Assembly: GCA_036794395.1 (NCBI GenBank)
Contig: DAIRGS010000183.1
Location: forward strand, 1-13,919
Direction: 5' to 3'
Origin: DASXMX01 sp036794395
GTDB lineage: Bacteria > Planctomycetota > Phycisphaerae > Tepidisphaerales > Tepidisphaeraceae
Length of the DNA stretch: 13,919 nt
Part shown: one piece after another, positions 1 through 6,674 of the stretch
How the letters are laid out: each line of letters begins with the position of its first letter
How positions within the stretch are numbered: the first letter of the stretch is position 1
Translations under genes and position numbers: made by a program
Notes under the pieces: generated by a model
What the model was told of the DNA's origin: nothing
What the model saw: only the letters and a program-made list of their open reading frames with translations
Database searches by the model: none

Positions 1-226
1 GGCAGGAGCCTCGCACTCCCATTTTTTGCGTCGGAGGGGTCATATGCGATAGCCCCACCACAAACCGCCACAATCTGGCGATAAACCCGCGAAGGTGCGC
101 GTTTTGGTATTCTCTTGCGTCGCATGAACGGGATGACATAAAGTCCTCAGGCGGGAACCACGTCAATCGGACCACTGCGATTCAAAATGTCGACTGCCGG
201 CTTCCCGCTCGACGAAGGACGAGAAA

Positions 227-751
227 ATGATCGAAGGATTAAAAAAGGACGTCAGCACTGTCACGCCCGATGGCAAACCCAAATTGAGCTTGATCGATGG
301 CGTGATCATCCGGCCGGCCGGTACGTTGACCGATGATCGTGGGTCGCTCTGCGAAATCCTCAACCCCGCATGGGGCGTTCACACGGCTCCGATCAATTAC
401 GTCTATCAATTCACGATCCGGCCCGGGAAGGTAAAAGGCTGGCATCTCCATAAGCTGCACGACGATCGAATTTTCATCAGCCAGGGACACATCAAGGTCG
501 TCCTGTATGACACGCGCGAAAAGTCGCCGACGTACAAGATGGTGAATGAAATCTATCGCACCGAGCTTCAACGCACCGTGATGGTCATACCGGCGTTCGT
601 GTTTCACGCACATCAGAATATTGGAAGCACCGACGCTCTTTTCGTGAGCATGCCCACGCGGGCTTATAACCACGAAGACCCCGACGTTTTCCGATTGCCA
701 CTGGATACCGACCAGATTCCGTATCGGTTTGAGAACCGGCTCGGGTGGTGA
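227..751 (+). CDS. RmlC-like dTDP-4-dehydrorhamnose 3,5-epimerase family protein (cupin)
   Basis: The 174-residue protein has the length and layout of the dTDP-4-dehydrorhamnose 3,5-epimerase (RmlC) cupin family, which epimerises nucleotide-linked 4-keto-6-deoxysugars in the cytoplasm. Visible family landmarks are DDRGSL (residues 36-41), KGWHLHK (70-76; His73 would be the catalytic base), the strand-turn RIFISQGHIKVVLYDTRE (81-98), IPAFVFHAHQNIG (121-133) and an AYNHEDPD segment (146-153), whose Tyr147 lies where RmlC carries its catalytic Tyr. The usual GLHYQ is replaced by GWHLH, so this may be a related 3-epimerase, or a cupin with another nucleotide-sugar or non-sugar role, rather than true RmlC. 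The ATG is preceded by GAAGGA at 214-219, 7 nt upstream. The stop lies 28 nt before the start of a family 2 glycosyltransferase, which fits a surface-polysaccharide operon. The family call is firm; the exact substrate is not known. Confidence 0.85.
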   Translation: MIEGLKKDVSTVTPDGKPKLSLIDGVIIRPAGTLTDDRGSLCEILNPAWGVHTAPINYVYQFTIRPGKVKGWHLHKLHDDRIFISQGHIKVVLYDTREKSPTYKMVNEIYRTELQRTVMVIPAFVFHAHQNIGSTDALFVSMPTRAYNHEDPDVFRLPLDTDQIPYRFENRLGW

Positions 752-779
752 GCACGGCGATCTTCACGGAGCGCTCAGC

Positions 780-1715
780 GTGCCGCGTGTCACGGCGATC
801 ATCCCGACGTTCAACTGGAGCAGCGTGCTGCCGTTCTCGATCGGGAGCGTGCTGCGACAGACCTTTCAGGATTTTGAGCTGCTGGTGATCGGCGATGGCT
901 GCACGGACGACTCTGAGCAAGTCGTCAATGGTATTGGCGACCCGCGCGTGCGGTGGATGAATTTGCCGGCCAACAGCGGCCATCAATCCGAGGCGAACAA
1001 CCTGGGTCTGCGGAAGGCGCGCGGAGATGTGATCGCGTATCTGGGGCACGATGATTTGTGGCTGCCGCACCACCTGTCGGTCATGGTCGCGGCCATCGAT
1101 GGTGGGGCGGATATGAGTTACGGAATCACGGCGATGATTGCACCCGATGGCTCGGCGCCTCAAGCCGCGCCGGATCGGCTAGGCGAATACGTGCCGGGCC
1201 TGTGGATTCCGCCTACGGGTGTAGTGCACCGCCGGCTTCCGGCGCTCGAAGCTGGCGGTTGGCCGCTGTTTCATCAGGTGGATTGCGATCCCGAGCTAGC
1301 CCTGTGGGAACAGATGCACAAGAGGGGGAACAAGGTTGTTTTCATCGCCCGTCTGACTGCGGTCAAATTTCCGGGAGCCTGGCGCAAGGATGTATATAAA
1401 GTTCGTGCCGTGCATGAGCAGGCCGAGTGGTCGAAGAAGATTGCAACTCAGCCGGATGTGGAAGCGATTGAACTGGGCGCCATGCTGGTGGCCAATGGAG
1501 TATCCAGGGAACCCGACACACAAGGTAAGCCTTTCACGCGGGCGTTGCGGGAATTCGCCGACGATGTGAGCGGCCGTGTGCGCCGGCGACTTTTCGGCCC
1601 ACCTCCTAAGCCCAAGCCGAAGACCCGATTGGAGGTTTTCAACGAGCGACGGCAGTTCAAAGGCCTCGACCCAAAACCCATGCCGGGGTCAGAATCCACA
1701 TTTGATGCGGGCTGA
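780..1715 (+). CDS. Family 2 glycosyltransferase (GT-A fold)
   Basis: From the GTG at 780 this is a 311-residue inverting GT2 enzyme, expected to transfer a sugar from a nucleotide donor in polysaccharide or glycolipid assembly. The N-terminus gives the typical first strand VTAIIPTFNW (4-13), then VLRQTFQDFELLVIGDG (24-40), DGCTDD (39-44) for nucleotide binding, the GHQSEANNLGLRKARGD helix (67-83) and the DxD-like GHDD (89-92) for metal and donor. The C-terminal 90 residues are basic and proline-rich (PPPKPKPK) and match nothing I recognise. The frame is open further upstream to a TTG at 729, which would overlap the epimerase. I prefer GTG 780 because GGAG (768-771) sits 8 nt before it and the family motif starts at once. 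It lies directly after the epimerase and is probably cotranscribed with it. No transmembrane segment is seen, so it is probably cytoplasmic or membrane-peripheral. Confidence 0.88.
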   Translation: MPRVTAIIPTFNWSSVLPFSIGSVLRQTFQDFELLVIGDGCTDDSEQVVNGIGDPRVRWMNLPANSGHQSEANNLGLRKARGDVIAYLGHDDLWLPHHLSVMVAAIDGGADMSYGITAMIAPDGSAPQAAPDRLGEYVPGLWIPPTGVVHRRLPALEAGGWPLFHQVDCDPELALWEQMHKRGNKVVFIARLTAVKFPGAWRKDVYKVRAVHEQAEWSKKIATQPDVEAIELGAMLVANGVSREPDTQGKPFTRALREFADDVSGRVRRRLFGPPPKPKPKTRLEVFNERRQFKGLDPKPMPGSESTFDAG

Positions 1716-1936
1716 TTACGAAAAACCAAGATATGGGGAAATGGGGAGATGTGCTGGCGCTGGAAGTTGTGGCGTGCCAGCTTCAAGTTTTGGAGTACGG
1801 ATTCGACTGCGCTCACCGCAGGCCAAAACTGCGCTGTTCACGTTGGTGTCGGGGCTGCCTTTGGTATTTGGGCTTGGGTGTAAACGAATCGCTGCGCGAT
1901 GCGGTTGCGGTAGACGGGGGGATGTGTGTTGAAGTT

Positions 1937-1984
1937 CCCTTGCAATCGCCCGCGAGTCTCCGGCCGTCTGCGCGATGGCGAGGG
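1937..1984. repeat. Imperfect hairpin inside repeat copy A
   Basis: CCCTTGCAATCGC (1937-1949) pairs with GCGATGGCGAGGG (1972-1984) over 13 positions with one mismatch and one G-T pair, leaving a 22-nt loop. The right arm can instead pair with the sequence at about 2034-2058 (GCTCGCG...CCCTCGC.ATCGC), so alternative folds are possible. There is no T-tract, so it is not an intrinsic terminator. Confidence 0.5.
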
Positions 1985-2099
1985 TCACGCCGCGAGCGGG
2001 AATGTTTTCCGATGCATGTGCGATTACTGGCATGCTCGCGTCATGCCCCTCGCGATCGCTCCGCTTGGCCTGCGACTCGCTCACGTGATCCGCAAGTTC

Positions 2100-2141
2100 G
2101 TTTCCTCTCGACCCTCTCGAAATGCAGGGTCGAGAGGAAAC
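2100..2141. repeat. Perfect 16-bp inverted repeat ending copy A
   Basis: GTTTCCTCTCGACCCT (2100-2115) and AGGGTCGAGAGGAAAC (2126-2141) are exact reverse complements around a 10-nt loop (CTCGAAATGC). No T-tract follows on either strand, so it is not a standard terminator. It sits at the place in copy A that the hairpin at 2254-2294 occupies in copy B. Confidence 0.9.
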
Positions 2142-2253
2142 TTATATGTGGGGGATGCTGAAGTGGGGACACGCGACTGCACAACTGAAGATTCCCAACA
2201 AGGTCGACGATCCCGGATGTCTCACCTGTCGTAAAGCGCTCACCTGCGTTGAA

Positions 2254-2294
2254 GTTCCCCTTTCGCCCTTCGCTTCAGAGGGCGAAAGGGGAAC
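2254..2294. repeat. Perfect 16-bp inverted repeat ending copy B
   Basis: GTTCCCCTTTCGCCCT (2254-2269) and AGGGCGAAAGGGGAAC (2279-2294) are exact reverse complements with a 9-nt loop. Compared with the stem at 2100-2141, six of sixteen pairs differ, yet every difference is matched in the other arm, so the stem is conserved while its sequence is not. No T-tract follows. Confidence 0.9.
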
Positions 2295-2618
2295 GGCAAT
2301 AACCCATCCCACAAGCGAAGCCGCGTCCGTCGCGCAGCGGCAGCAACGGCCATGACGCGGGCAAACCAAAAACCTTTCCCGCCTAAACCAACACTCCCGC
2401 CCGCAGCGTGGTCGTTGATTCCGCGAAGCAGGACGAGGCGCAGCGGTCGAACACGGGGAACTCAATCACAAACTCCGCCACACCCCCTCAACCGCATCGC
2501 GTAGCGATTCATTATTGTCTTCCGCTCCAATACCCAAGGGGGCCACAATACCACCGTGAACAGCGTAGTTTTGTACTCAAAACTTGAAGCTGGCACGCAG
2601 ACAACTCTCAGCGTCAGC
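2254..2618 (-). repeat. Dispersed-type repeat, copy B (inverted partner of 1753-2141)
   Basis: Read on the minus strand from 2618, this copy follows the same order of conserved blocks as copy A: GCTGACGCTG.GAGTTGT, the 21-nt identical core (2598-2578), CGCTGTTCACG, GAATCGCTACGCGATGCGGTTG, CACGCTGCGGGCGGGA (2410-2395), CGCGTCATG and the terminal stem at 2294-2254. The two copies have clearly diverged, with substitutions throughout and about 25 bases absent here. They are separated by about 112 bp with no recognisable content. No transposase, target duplication or coding potential was seen. Confidence 0.8.
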
Positions 2619-2734
2619 CCTTAACCCAAATCTTGTTCCACCTGCTCGCCAATTGCAGAACATGAGGATCGAAATTGACCGCCGATCATTAATCACTCGC
2701 ATCTTCGCGTATTGTGGATTACGTTGGATTGAAT

Positions 2735-4375
2735 ATGCCGCGCACTTCCCGTCTTGATCTCACGCATGATTTCTTCTTTCCGACTTTGTTGTTTGCCGCA
2801 TTAGGCGGAATGACATGGGCGGTTCGCGGCTGTTCGGGGTTCGGGGCGGTGGCGGGGTGCATATTCGCCGGAGTGACGTGGGGGGCGGCGTGGTGGTACC
2901 TGTCGCAGAATCCGACAGGTGAGCCGCCGCGGAGATACAACTCGGCTTGGATTATTGTCGCCCTTACAATCGGGATCGGCATATCCGGGTCTCGGGGCTG
3001 GATGCAGTGGCCCAGCTTTTTCGAGGGCCGGATCCAACTCGACACCCCTCACGGGAAATTCGCTCCAATCGACAAATCGTACGGATTTCTCTGGTTGTTT
3101 ATCGCGGGAGTTCCATGGGCGGGGATCGGCGCTTGCGCGTTGGCGTGGTGCGGATCATTGCGGGAAACCCGCGTGTGGCACTGGGCGATCCGAATCGCCT
3201 GCGGCGTTGGGGCGGCCACGCTCGCCCGGCGTTACTTCGACGCGCATCAGGATCTATTTCTGCCCCTCTACCATTCGCTTCAAGCCCAATATCACCAGCC
3301 GCGGGCGAATCCCAATCTCCAGAGGCTGATTGGCGATTGCCGCTCGGCGATCGTTCATCTCGGCTATTTCACGGGGTTTCTGCTATACGAGCTGGGCCGT
3401 CGTGACTGGAAAAACGCCGTGCTGATTTTCACGGTCGGCATGGTGAATGGCCTGGGATGGGCGGTCTGCCAGAACTGGAAATGGGCCAATGCGCTGTGGG
3501 GCACTGACACATTCAACTTCTGGCGCTGCTGGGAATCCTCCGGCGGAATCAGCATCGGCATCGCCTACGGCCTCGCGTTTTTCCTGGTCAACCGCGGAAT
3601 GTCGCAGCGCGAACGCGCCATCATCGAGTCGCGGCCGCGAACCGAAGGCCGGTCGTTCGAGTGGATGCTGATCTACTGCGGACTGACGTTCTTCGTCAGC
3701 CTGTATATGCGGGAACAGATGGATAAATGGGGAGGCATTTATCTGTCGATCGTTCTGGCGGTCGGCGCGATTTACTATTTCGTCCATTGTCCATCGATTG
3801 AATGGGTCGGCGTCGTGATCGCCGGCACACTCATTGCCGCCGAATTCGGGACGCGCCAGCAGCTCAATCAATATGGCTTGGCGATTCTCGGCGGCACGAT
3901 GGGCGTGGGGGCGCTGTGGATGTTGATCCGCCGGCAATATTTCCAGGACGAGCGCGAAAGCTTTCATTCCGAGTCCGATTTCAACATCCAGCGATGGGCC
4001 GTTTATCTCGGCCTGTTACTTGGATTGGGCCTCTCCATTCGCAACGGCCTCAAAGGCTGGTTCAACATCTATCGCGGCAACGAAAGATACTGGAGCCAGA
4101 TACTCTGGCACTATCTTGGCCCCACCTATCTCGTAATGCTGATCCTCTTAGGGATTCTGGTGCTTTCGCAAAGGTCGCGCCGAAGACCCGCCGCCTACGC
4201 GTGGATCTGGATCGTGCTGATTGTGCAAAATATCATCGCCCAACTCATCACCGGCCCACTCACCCAATGGAAAGAAACGGCCTTCAGCATTTACTATCTG
4301 CTGCTGTTTCTGATCACCGCAGTCATTGTGATTCACTACCGCTTGCTTGGCTCAAGGCCCTTAACTGATGATTAA
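2735..4375 (+). CDS. Large multi-pass inner-membrane protein of unknown function
   Basis: From the ATG at 2735 this encodes 546 residues, with about 14-16 hydrophobic segments spread evenly over the whole length and short, often Arg-rich loops. It is clearly an integral membrane protein. I do not recognise the family, and no transporter, exosortase, flippase or glycosyltransferase motif stands out. Three helices end in a similar Gly-then-Arg signature: GGMTWAVRGCSGFG (residues 24-37), GIGISGSRGWMQW (80-92) and GLGLSIRNGLKGW (429-441). They could be internal repeats lining a common site. The soluble loop around 97-113 and the segment 166-200 (DAHQDLFLPLYHS) are the largest non-membrane parts. 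A GTG at 2714 in the same frame would add 7 residues; neither start has a good Shine-Dalgarno. It follows the repeat island with no gene between and precedes a PEP-CTERM gene by 139 nt. Confidence 0.85.
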   Translation: MPRTSRLDLTHDFFFPTLLFAALGGMTWAVRGCSGFGAVAGCIFAGVTWGAAWWYLSQNPTGEPPRRYNSAWIIVALTIGIGISGSRGWMQWPSFFEGRIQLDTPHGKFAPIDKSYGFLWLFIAGVPWAGIGACALAWCGSLRETRVWHWAIRIACGVGAATLARRYFDAHQDLFLPLYHSLQAQYHQPRANPNLQRLIGDCRSAIVHLGYFTGFLLYELGRRDWKNAVLIFTVGMVNGLGWAVCQNWKWANALWGTDTFNFWRCWESSGGISIGIAYGLAFFLVNRGMSQRERAIIESRPRTEGRSFEWMLIYCGLTFFVSLYMREQMDKWGGIYLSIVLAVGAIYYFVHCPSIEWVGVVIAGTLIAAEFGTRQQLNQYGLAILGGTMGVGALWMLIRRQYFQDERESFHSESDFNIQRWAVYLGLLLGLGLSIRNGLKGWFNIYRGNERYWSQILWHYLGPTYLVMLILLGILVLSQRSRRRPAAYAWIWIVLIVQNIIAQLITGPLTQWKETAFSIYYLLLFLITAVIVIHYRLLGSRPLTDD

Positions 4376-4471
4376 GGGTTCGATTATCTACCCCACACGT
4401 TCGAGCTGGTTTCCACATCAATCAAGGCATTAAGCCGCTGATTCCGCGCGCCGATGGATTCGACGTGGGAA

Positions 4472-4492
4472 GGCGCGGCCGTTTGCCGCGCC
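4472..4492 (+). other. GC-rich hairpin just upstream of the PEP-CTERM gene
   Basis: GGCGCGGC (4472-4479) and GCCGCGCC (4485-4492) form a perfect 8-bp stem with a 5-nt CGTTT loop. It ends 11 nt before the AGGAGA ribosome site (4504-4509) of the gene at 4515. There is no T-tract. It could be a leader structure affecting translation or an attenuating stem between the two genes; no known riboswitch is recognised. Confidence 0.5.
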
Positions 4493-4514
4493 CAGGCATG
4501 TCCAGGAGATTGTT

Positions 4515-5207
4515 GTGAAGTATTTTTCGTTGGCTGGGGTGGCTCTGGTTCTCGCGGTAAGTGTGTGCTCGACCGCGTCGGCCGCGGATGGCGTTTTTCA
4601 GATCACCAACACCGCTTCAGCGGGATCTCCCATCGACAGCATCACCGACGCCAACGCGCTGTTGAACGGCCAACTCTCAAACAAAGGCCTGCTCACCGGC
4701 ACATCCCCCGTCATCAACTTCGATGATCCTGAGAACCCCGGTGGAGGGTTTCACTTCGGGAACAAGACGCCGTTCTATACCAATACCCCAGGCATCGACT
4801 GGTACTTCGCCCTTCGCGCCACCGGCACGATCAATATCCCCACCGCCGGCAACTACACCTTCGGCGTCAACAGCGACGATGGCTTCGCCCTGACTGTCGG
4901 CGGCAACACAATGTCCTGGGTCTTCCGCCGGCCCGATAGCGAAACGCTGCAAACCTTCAATTTCCCGACGCCAGGGAATTACCCGCTGGATTTCACGTAC
5001 TTCCAAAACACCGGCCAGGCCCAGGCGGAAGTCTTCGCCTCTCCCGGTGCCTACACCACGTTCAACGCGCCCGGTGCCCACTTTCAGCTTGTCAGTGCGG
5101 CGGCGGTTGGCACAATCGCAATCCCGAGCGTACCCGAGCCGGCGACGGGGATTCTCCTGGCAGTGGCGGGTTTGGCTCGCCTTCGGCGCCGTCGCGGGGC
5201 GGCCTGA
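4515..5207 (+). CDS. PEP-CTERM sorting-domain protein with PA14-like beta domain
   Basis: This 230-residue exported protein has a Sec signal peptide at residues 1-23 (MKYF, hydrophobic core LAGVALVLAVSV, cleavage likely after ASA). The C-terminus has the tripartite PEP-CTERM sorting tag: VPEPAT (206-211), a short hydrophobic helix (ILLAVAGLA) and the basic end RLRRRR. In known systems an exosortase recognises this tag and the protein is delivered to the outer surface or extracellular matrix. The middle, about residues 90-172, has the PA14/GLEYA-like signature of a carbohydrate-binding beta sandwich: FALRATGTINIPTAGNYTF then VNSDDGFALTVGG (118-130). The start is GTG, with AGGAGA (4504-4509) 5 nt upstream. 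No exosortase is seen in the window. A role in matrix or envelope binding is inferred; the ligand is unknown. Confidence 0.88.
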   Translation: MKYFSLAGVALVLAVSVCSTASAADGVFQITNTASAGSPIDSITDANALLNGQLSNKGLLTGTSPVINFDDPENPGGGFHFGNKTPFYTNTPGIDWYFALRATGTINIPTAGNYTFGVNSDDGFALTVGGNTMSWVFRRPDSETLQTFNFPTPGNYPLDFTYFQNTGQAQAEVFASPGAYTTFNAPGAHFQLVSAAAVGTIAIPSVPEPATGILLAVAGLARLRRRRGAA

Positions 5208-5334
5208 TGGACATTGATAGGGAATTCGCCGTACAGCCACTCCGTGTAGCCCAGAAACAATCACTTTAGACACCTGCCCGGATCTAGAAACCACGTCAAA
5301 ATATCCGTAAACTCGCGTCCGTTCCGGTGCTAAC

Positions 5335-5424
5335 ATGCTACCTGAGAGCAACAGGAGCGGACATGGTTGGGTCGCCGGGCATTGTCACGTCCGTGCCTTC
5401 CAAAATGGGGCTGAACGGATATGA
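5335..5424 (+). CDS. Possible 29-residue leader ORF before the toxin-like gene
   Basis: An ATG at 5335 opens a 29-codon frame ending in TGA at 5422-5424, which overlaps the next gene's ATG (5421) as ATGA, the same junction type used downstream in this cluster. The peptide begins MLPESNRSGHGW and resembles nothing known. It lacks a good ribosome site. A competing frame (ATG 5363, with AGGAG at 5353-5357, 48 codons to 5509) has the better ribosome site but runs into the toxin-like gene out of frame. Either could control translation, or both could be chance. Confidence 0.2.
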   Translation: MLPESNRSGHGWVAGHCHVRAFQNGAERI

Positions 5425-5738
5425 CCTTTCACTACACGGATCATGCCGGACACAAGGCGATCAGTTCACAAATAGATTGGGTCTTCAGGGCATCGCAACC
5501 ACCGGGTGACAGGGCGTTTGGGGCGTATTTTACAACCTTGCGCCCCGGCGCTCATCGTTTCTCAGCTCGTACCCGTATCCCAAAATCGAAACAATCTTAC
5601 GTGTTCGGTTTCGACGGGCAGGAGGGTTTGGAGCCGGTGGACGGCGGGAAGGGGTCATACATCTTCTTTAGCCGTGCCGATTACTGCGTCACGGTGCCGC
5701 GACAACGCTACAATGGAGCAACGGAGCGATTTTTATGA
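5421..5738 (+). CDS. Free-standing HYD1-type ADP-ribosyltransferase domain protein (toxin-like)
   Basis: The 105-residue protein consists almost entirely of what looks like a Tox-ART-HYD1 domain, a predicted NAD-dependent ADP-ribosyltransferase fold of polymorphic toxins named for conserved His, Tyr and Asp. Landmarks are the opening FHYTDHAGHKAI (3-14; His4), the AFGAYFTTLRPGAHR segment (32-46; Tyr36) matching the family's (Y/F)GxGxYFTDxxPG, then the beta strands SYVFGFD (59-65) and GLEPV (69-73), and a closing GKGSYIFF (76-83) and VTVPRQRYNG (90-99). The acidic residue could be Asp65 or Asp87. There is no signal peptide, Rhs/YD core or other export module, and an in-frame TGA at 5412-5414 blocks any longer N-terminus. 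It would therefore act inside the cell, or be delivered by something not visible here. Its stop overlaps the next start (ATGA). The family call rests on pattern only and is moderately sure. Confidence 0.68.
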   Translation: MTFHYTDHAGHKAISSQIDWVFRASQPPGDRAFGAYFTTLRPGAHRFSARTRIPKSKQSYVFGFDGQEGLEPVDGGKGSYIFFSRADYCVTVPRQRYNGATERFL

Positions 5739-6124
5739 TCGGCGGACGTGACATTATCATTCCAACGATGCGTGGCACCGAGGCGTTGGACCTGGCGGTT
5801 CGTGCCGTGGTCCGGTTATGGCCCGACGTTGTCCTTGAGGATGCCGAGTCGGGAGAAAGCTTTCGCCGATATGCCGACATTCGCTTTGCGGGCCGGCACG
5901 AGATACTTGCGTTCCGCGATCCCGACTCTGCCAGGCTCTGGGATGAGTTGGGGGCGGTTCCATCGCTGGACGGAACGCTTATTCATTTCCTTCTCACCGA
6001 AACTGGATTGACCATCGCCGTTGATGCCTCTCCACCCCCGCGGATCGAGCTCTTTGTCGAAGGTCTGCGTCGGAGTCTCAGGCAGTATCCTTTCGCCGGC
6101 GCCGCCGCAAGGGAGGCCGCGTGA
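5735..6124 (+). CDS. Hypothetical protein, second gene of the HYD1 operon (possible immunity/partner)
   Basis: I do not recognise this 129-residue protein. It has no signal peptide or membrane helix and looks like a small soluble alpha/beta protein: a Thr/Glu helix (TEALDLAVRAVVRLW, 15-29), an acidic stretch (VLEDAESGESF, 33-43), then DIRFAGRHEILAFRD (48-62), ARLWDELG (66-73), SLDGTLIHFLLTE (77-89) and a basic C-terminal helix (ELFVEGLRRSLRQY, 105-118). The ATG overlaps the stop of the HYD1-like gene by 4 nt, with CGGAG at 5722-5726 as ribosome site, so the two products should be made in a fixed ratio. In toxin systems that position is typical of an immunity or antitoxin protein, but that role is inferred only from location. 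Its stop overlaps the next gene's GTG (GTGA). Confidence 0.72.
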   Translation: MIGGRDIIIPTMRGTEALDLAVRAVVRLWPDVVLEDAESGESFRRYADIRFAGRHEILAFRDPDSARLWDELGAVPSLDGTLIHFLLTETGLTIAVDASPPPRIELFVEGLRRSLRQYPFAGAAAREAA

Positions 6125-6627
6125 CCGTCACTCTCGCCGATCAGTTCGAGGCGATGATTCGCGAAGCCGGCGAAGGCTGGCTGATCGATTGTTATGCTCC
6201 TCGTGAGAAATCAATGCCCCATCTCCTGGCAGTACTTGCACGCGCGGATGAGACGGCGAAAAGGCGACTTGGCGCCGCAGCGCCGCGAATCACCGCGGAA
6301 GCGCTGATTGATCAATATGCCGGCAACCCGCACAAGGTGCGAGCGTTCCTGCAAGTCATGGATTCGGTCGGCTCTCCGCTCATGCTCGTGATGGTGTGGC
6401 GTATCCTCGAAGGAATCAAGATTGAGGCGATTCGGATGGAGTACGATGCCGGCGGCCAGTTCCATCTCTACTTCAAGCTTTCGCCATCGTCCACGGGCGG
6501 CGCTCCTGACGAATACGAGTCAAATGACATCGACGACGCAGTCATCCTCCGACACCTGGGGACGATGCAAATGGGAAACCAGGGCGACTTTGATGGCTTC
6601 TACGCACTCAGGCCTGCCAGCAAATGA
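6121..6627 (+). CDS. Hypothetical protein, third gene of the HYD1 operon
   Basis: This 168-residue protein of unknown family starts at a GTG inside the GTGA overlap with the preceding stop, with GGGAGG (6111-6116) 4 nt upstream. The N-terminal half is helical (ADQFEAMIREAGEGWLIDCY, 6-25; then helices to about 80), with one short hydrophobic stretch (SPLMLVMVWRIL, 85-96) that is too short to be a sure membrane helix. The C-terminal half looks like beta strands (IEAIRMEYDAG, 101-111; FHLYFKLSP, 114-122) and ends DFDGFYALRP (156-165). It could be a second immunity-like factor, a regulator, or the substrate of the ADP-ribosyltransferase-like protein; nothing in the sequence decides. It is followed after 47 nt by the end of the convergent lpxB gene, with no clear terminator. 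Confidence 0.72.
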   Translation: MTVTLADQFEAMIREAGEGWLIDCYAPREKSMPHLLAVLARADETAKRRLGAAAPRITAEALIDQYAGNPHKVRAFLQVMDSVGSPLMLVMVWRILEGIKIEAIRMEYDAGGQFHLYFKLSPSSTGGAPDEYESNDIDDAVILRHLGTMQMGNQGDFDGFYALRPASK

Positions 6628-6674
6628 ACCAGGACTGATCAACAACGTCAAATCACGGCATAATGATGGATAGA

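Larger units (their letters stand above)
1753..2141 (+). repeat. Dispersed-type repeat, copy A (inverted partner of 2254-2618)
   Basis: This copy aligns colinearly with the reverse complement of 2254-2618. Shared blocks are 1753-1797 with 2618-2575 (including GCGTGCCAGCTTCAAGTTTTG, identical in both), a block with AAAACTNCGCTGTTCACG, a block with GAATCGCTNCGCGATGCGGTTG, then 1986-2010 with 2410-2386, 2034-2048 with 2362-2348, and a terminal perfect hairpin. Spacing between the last blocks agrees within 2 nt. Copy A carries about 25 extra bases after position 1797. Overlapping short reading frames in this stretch disagree in frame and resemble no protein, so it is read as non-coding. Confidence 0.8.

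Noticed and set aside
239..1163. Long minus-strand frames opposite the epimerase and GT2 genes
   Set aside because: They have Arg/His-rich shadow composition and no motif; the plus-strand frames carry clear family motifs.
2254..2294. Strong hairpin as an intrinsic terminator for the GT2 operon
   Set aside because: There is no T-tract on either side, it lies over 500 bp from the GT2 stop, and an equivalent hairpin ends the other repeat copy.
1716..2465. Several open frames of 75-145 codons on both strands
   Set aside because: They overlap in conflicting frames, resemble no protein, and lie in the inverted repeat whose conserved stems and indels do not respect any frame.
3383..3967. 194-codon minus-strand frame within the membrane protein gene
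   Set aside because: It is the antisense of a well-formed multi-helix protein, has Arg/Asp/His-rich composition, and no ribosome site or motif.
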